This document shows, piece after piece, positions 61,105 to 64,000 of a stretch of DNA of 64,000 nt. The notes beneath the pieces were generated by a model that made no database searches, was not told the DNA's origin, and worked only from the letters and a program-made list of their open reading frames with translations. The translations under genes and the position numbers were made by a program. Source of the stretch: Paraburkholderia graminis C4D1M (GTDB taxonomy: Bacteria; Pseudomonadota; Gammaproteobacteria; Burkholderiales; Burkholderiaceae); NCBI RefSeq assembly GCF_000172415.1, contig NZ_ABLD01000006.1:248001-312000 (forward strand), written 5' to 3'. Each line of letters opens with the position of its first letter. The stretch's first letter is position 1.

Positions 61105-62394
61105 TCAGGGCGCCACCGGTTGTTTGGCGAGCGGCCGTGCCGCGTCGCTTTCGTGGTGGGCATTGGGTGGGTTGTCGGAAGCACGGCGCGCAGACGGCGC
61201 GTGTGACTGCGCTTCGGCGCGCAACTCCAGCGCGGCTGTCACGACTTCGCCGGGCGTCACGCCGAGCAGACACGCGTGATGATGTTGCGGACACTCGCTG
61301 CGATAACACCAGCGGCATTCGACATCGCGAAACAGCACGCGATGCGGCGTCTGCCACGGCGTGTGCTGCGGATTCGTCAGCGCGTAAAGATCGACGACGG
61401 GCGTGGCAAGCGCGGACGCAAGATGGACCGGTCCGCTGTTATTCGACACCAGCACGCTGGCGCGCTCGATCAGCGCCGCGAGTTCGCCGAGCGACAGCGC
61501 CCCGCTCATATCGTGCAGTTGCGCGCGAACGCGAGGCGCGGCCGCCGCGATCACTGCATCGACGAGCGGCCGTTCGCTCGCGCTGCCGGTGATCAGAATA
61601 GGTGCGCCGGTTTCCGTGGCGAGGCGCGTGGCCACCTGGCCGAAGCGCTCCGGCGGATAGCGGCGCGATGCGGCCGTTGCGCCTGGGTGCAATACGATCC
61701 ACGGGGCGCGGTGCTGGGTGCTGCCATTTGCGCGGCTTTTCGCGTCACTATGCACGCCGCGTGCCGCAAGCTGCTTCGCAAGCGCGCGCCTATCCGAATC
61801 CCGCACAGCGAAGCGCATCCGCGTATCGGGCGCTTGTGCGCCGACCTGGCGCACGAGATCGAGTTGCCGCTCCACCTCGTGACGCGTGCGCTGCTGCGGC
61901 TCCGGTTCGCGCAGCCAGTCGCTGAGCAACGCATACGGATTCTCGCGGCAATGCGCGAGCCGCCGCGGAATGCCCGCGAGATAACACAGCATCGCAGCGG
62001 GCAACGGGCTCTGACTGTAGACGGTGAAGATCACGGCCGCGTCGAAGCCGCCGTGCCGCAAGCGCTCCTGCATGCGCTGATCGTCGGCGAGCGAGCGCGA
62101 ACTCGCGGCTGGATTCGCGACCCACGGCGCTTCGTATTCGATCACGTCGTCGACATCGTCCAGATACGGCGCGAGCGCGGCGCCGCTGCGCGAGCCGAGC
62201 AGCGTGATATGACGGCCGGGGCCCGACTCGCGCAACGCGTGCAGCGCGGGCGTGGTCATCAGCACATCGCCGAGGTTGTCGAGCCGCACGCACAGAATCC
62301 GCTTGATGTCCTCGCCCCAATGCGCGAGCTGCGGACTGTCGGGCACGCGAGCGTGCGCGAGTGTCGGCTGGGCGATGAGGAGCGGCGCGTTCAT
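61105..62394 (-). CDS. Glycosyltransferase family 9 (heptosyltransferase-like), second copy
   Basis: A 429-residue GT9 enzyme. IKRILCVRLDNLGDVLMTTP, IVLHPGATAASRRYPPERFG and VLVSNNSGPVHLASALATPV are the family segments. A Cys cluster near residue 375 (VECRWCYRSECPQHHHAC) parallels that of the other GT9. The last ~35 residues are a low-complexity Ala/Ser/His tail. The ATG overlaps the GmhB-like stop by ATGA. Two GT9 enzymes with a GmhB-like phosphatase argue for heptose in the product. Confidence 0.88.
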   Translation of the reverse strand: MNAPLLIAQPTLAHARVPDSPQLAHWGEDIKRILCVRLDNLGDVLMTTPALHALRESGPGRHITLLGSRSGAALAPYLDDVDDVIEYEAPWVANPAASSRSLADDQRMQERLRHGGFDAAVIFTVYSQSPLPAAMLCYLAGIPRRLAHCRENPYALLSDWLREPEPQQRTRHEVERQLDLVRQVGAQAPDTRMRFAVRDSDRRALAKQLAARGVHSDAKSRANGSTQHRAPWIVLHPGATAASRRYPPERFGQVATRLATETGAPILITGSASERPLVDAVIAAAAPRVRAQLHDMSGALSLGELAALIERASVLVSNNSGPVHLASALATPVVDLYALTNPQHTPWQTPHRVLFRDVECRWCYRSECPQHHHACLLGVTPGEVVTAALELRAEAQSHAPSARRASDNPPNAHHESDAARPLAKQPVAP

Positions 62395-62996
62395 CGAGCG
62401 GTTTCCTCGCCGGCGGGCGCGGGCCGCGATACCGCTTCGACGCTGCGCACGACAATCTGCGCAGCTTCGTATAAATCAGCGGCGCGCGCGCCGGGCACGC
62501 GCTGCGGTCCTTCTATCCACTCGGTCTCGTGGCCGTTGTCGAGCAGAATCGTGCGGCATCCGGCGCGATTGCCCGCTTCCACGTCGTCGAGAATGTCGCC
62601 GATGAACCAGCTTCGCGCGAGATCCAGCCGATGCTCGCGCGCCGCGCGCAGCAGCAGTCCGGGCGCCGGCTTGCGGCAATCGCAGGCGGTCGCGTAGGGC
62701 GCGACCGTGCCGTCCGGATGATGCGGGCACCAGTAAGCGCCGGCGAGCGTCGCACCGCATTCGCTGAACATGCGGGCGAGTTCGGCTTCCACCTCTTTTA
62801 ACGCGGCGCGCTGAAACTTACCGAGCGCGACGCCCGACTGATTGCTGATCACGAACAGCGCGAACGGCTGGCTCGCGAGCAGCGTCAACGCTTCGCGAGC
62901 GCCGGGTGCGAGGCGCATCAGCGAAGGGTCGATGTTGTACGGCACGTCGTCGAGCAGCGTGCCGTCCTTGTCGAGAAACACAGCGGGTTGCAGCAT
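62391..62996 (-). CDS. HAD-IIIA phosphatase, GmhB-like (heptose-1,7-bisphosphate 7-phosphatase)
   Basis: A 201-residue HAD phosphatase. VFLDKDGTLLDDVPYNIDP carries the nucleophile (Asp9) and acid-base Asp11. ISNQSGVALGKF is motif II. YWCPHHPDG and CDCRKPAPG give the zinc-binding Cys/His set specific to GmhB. DILDDVEAGNRAGC is motif III. It removes the 7-phosphate of heptose bisphosphate in ADP-heptose synthesis. The start at 62996 has no clear ribosome-binding site; an open extension upstream looks non-coding. It overlaps the GT9 by ATGA. Confidence 0.88.
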   Translation of the reverse strand: MLQPAVFLDKDGTLLDDVPYNIDPSLMRLAPGAREALTLLASQPFALFVISNQSGVALGKFQRAALKEVEAELARMFSECGATLAGAYWCPHHPDGTVAPYATACDCRKPAPGLLLRAAREHRLDLARSWFIGDILDDVEAGNRAGCRTILLDNGHETEWIEGPQRVPGARAADLYEAAQIVVRSVEAVSRPAPAGEETAR

Positions 62997-63105
62997 GATG
63001 ATGGCGGTGCCGAAAACGTAAGCGATTCGCCGGAAGCGGACAGTGCGTCCGCCCCGGCTCAACGAAACTGGCTGCGCTGATAGCGCTGCGACGACGCGCG
63101 GTGTT

Positions 63106-64000
63106 CTAGCGGAACGACGCGCCGGCCGCCGCGCGCACGCGAACCTCCACGCGTTCTTCTTCCGCGGTCTTTGCCGGCACGAGCCGCGCGGTGCGCATAT
63201 AGATTTGCGCGAGCGCTTCGCCCACGCCGCGCCACGTGAACTCCTTGCGTGCGCGTTCAAGGCCCGCTTCGCCCATCCGGCGAGCGAGCGCGGGGTCGCG
63301 CCGCAACTGGTCGAGACGCGCGGCCAGCGCAGCCGGATCGCGCGGCGGCACCAGAAAGCCGGTGATGCCGTCCGCCACCGAATAGCGGATTCCGCCGACG
63401 TCCGCGCCGATCACCGGCGTGCCGCACGCCATTGCTTCGACCGGCGTGATGCCGAACGGCTCGTACCACGGCGTCGTCACGAAGACGTCGGCGGCGCTAT
63501 AGAAGTAGCGCAATTGCGCGCGCCCGCGCCGCCCGACGAAATGAGTCTGGCCGGCGACGCCGCAGTCGCGCGCGATGCCGCGCAAGCGCGCGATTTCCGG
63601 CGTGGCCTTTTCATTCGGCGCATCCGAATTGCCGCCCACGACGTACAGCTCGGCCGACGCGCTGAAGGCTTGCTTCAGCACGCCGACGCCACGCACGACG
63701 TTGTCGATGCCCTTGCGCTCGACGAGGCGTCCGAGTTGCAGCACGGTGAACTGATCCTGCTGCCAGCCGAGTGCTTCGCGGGCAGTGGCGCGGTCCATCG
63801 GATGAAACTCGTCGGCGTCGAAGCCGCACGGCACAGTCTGAATGCGCGCGGGGTCGGCCCGGTAATGCTCGATCAGGTCGGCTTCGTCCTGCGGGCATTC
63901 GGCGATCACCACGTCGGATTGCGCGACGAGGTCGTCTTCGATCGCGAAGCGCTCGTCGGGAAAGCCGTCGTTCGCGCCCTGATGTATCCGGCGCACGCGG
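63106..64000 (-). CDS. Glycosyltransferase family 4 (5' end cut by window edge)
   Basis: The C-terminal ~298 residues of a GT-B glycosyltransferase; the N-terminal domain lies beyond the window. RRIHQGANDGFPDERFAIED, SDVVIAECPQDEADLIEHY, VLQLGRLVERKGIDNVVRGV and PWYEPFGITPVEAMACGTPV (E-x7-E) are visible, resembling the sucrose-phosphate-synthase/mannosyltransferase group. It ends 109 bp before the GmhB-like gene, in the same direction. Confidence 0.88.
   Translation of the reverse strand, partial: RVRRIHQGANDGFPDERFAIEDDLVAQSDVVIAECPQDEADLIEHYRADPARIQTVPCGFDADEFHPMDRATAREALGWQQDQFTVLQLGRLVERKGIDNVVRGVGVLKQAFSASAELYVVGGNSDAPNEKATPEIARLRGIARDCGVAGQTHFVGRRGRAQLRYFYSAADVFVTTPWYEPFGITPVEAMACGTPVIGADVGGIRYSVADGITGFLVPPRDPAALAARLDQLRRDPALARRMGEAGLERARKEFTWRGVGEALAQIYMRTARLVPAKTAEEERVEVRVRAAAGASFR

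Overview
This is a GC-rich chromosomal window, with strong G/C preference at third codon positions (hence many long antisense shadow ORFs), from a betaproteobacterium. The gene families together point to Burkholderiaceae, most likely Paraburkholderia or Caballeronia: an FtrA regulator beside a rhodanese, a split HpaG1/HpaG2 homoprotocatechuate operon, an RND-MFP-NodT efflux operon with its own two-component system, and a large set of c-di-GMP enzymes. The genus is inferred from gene content, not from a marker gene. No rRNA, tRNA, CRISPR array, insertion sequence or prophage was seen. Both window ends cut a gene: an alanine dehydrogenase on the left and a glycosyltransferase on the right.

Layout. 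1-8.3 kb: alanine dehydrogenase (partial), rhodanese plus FtrA regulator, a first DUF2252 protein, a SulP anion transporter, a LysE-type exporter, and a LysR regulator divergent from a VOC protein. 8.5-18 kb: an RND permease / adaptor / outer-membrane channel operon followed by an OmpR-type response regulator and histidine kinase, with dinB converging on the kinase. 18-28 kb: an outer-membrane barrel, two tandem YceI proteins, an ArsB-like transporter, a formate/nitrite-type channel coupled to a small PLSYW-motif protein, a hybrid histidine kinase with two receivers, and a second DUF2252 protein. 28-30.4 kb: a membrane GGDEF-EAL protein.

30.4-38 kb is the lower (meta-cleavage) homoprotocatechuate pathway, hpaG1-G2-E-D-F-H-I, on the minus strand. 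The divergent hpaR is translationally coupled to a sulfotransferase-like gene, and a 14-bp palindrome sits at the hpaG1 promoter. The ring-hydroxylating hpaBC genes are not in the window. 38-43.9 kb holds an MHS-type symporter, mmsA, and a MarR / isochorismatase-like / MFS exporter set preceded by a 38-bp near-perfect palindrome. 44-48.5 kb is a tightly coupled TonB receptor - YfiR - CHASE8-like/GGDEF/EAL operon, which reads as an outer-membrane-to-c-di-GMP signalling module. 48.9-53.1 kb carries small stress or envelope proteins (a second PLSYW protein, CsbD/DUF883-like, YqjE-like, YqjK-like), a zinc alcohol dehydrogenase and hypothetical proteins. 53.4-55.1 kb is a short RecQ helicase.

55.1-64 kb is a minus-strand surface-glycan cluster with mostly overlapping genes: two GT4 enzymes (one partial), a GmhB-like phosphatase, two GT9 enzymes, a NodU-type carbamoyltransferase, a GT2 and a UDP-glucuronate decarboxylase-like SDR. 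It probably builds a carbamoylated, heptose- or xylose-containing surface saccharide. The most interesting leads are the YfiR/TonB/c-di-GMP operon, the paralogous PLSYW small proteins, the 38-bp MarR-type operator, the RecQ with a UvrD-like C-terminal domain, and the carbamoyltransferase glycan cluster.
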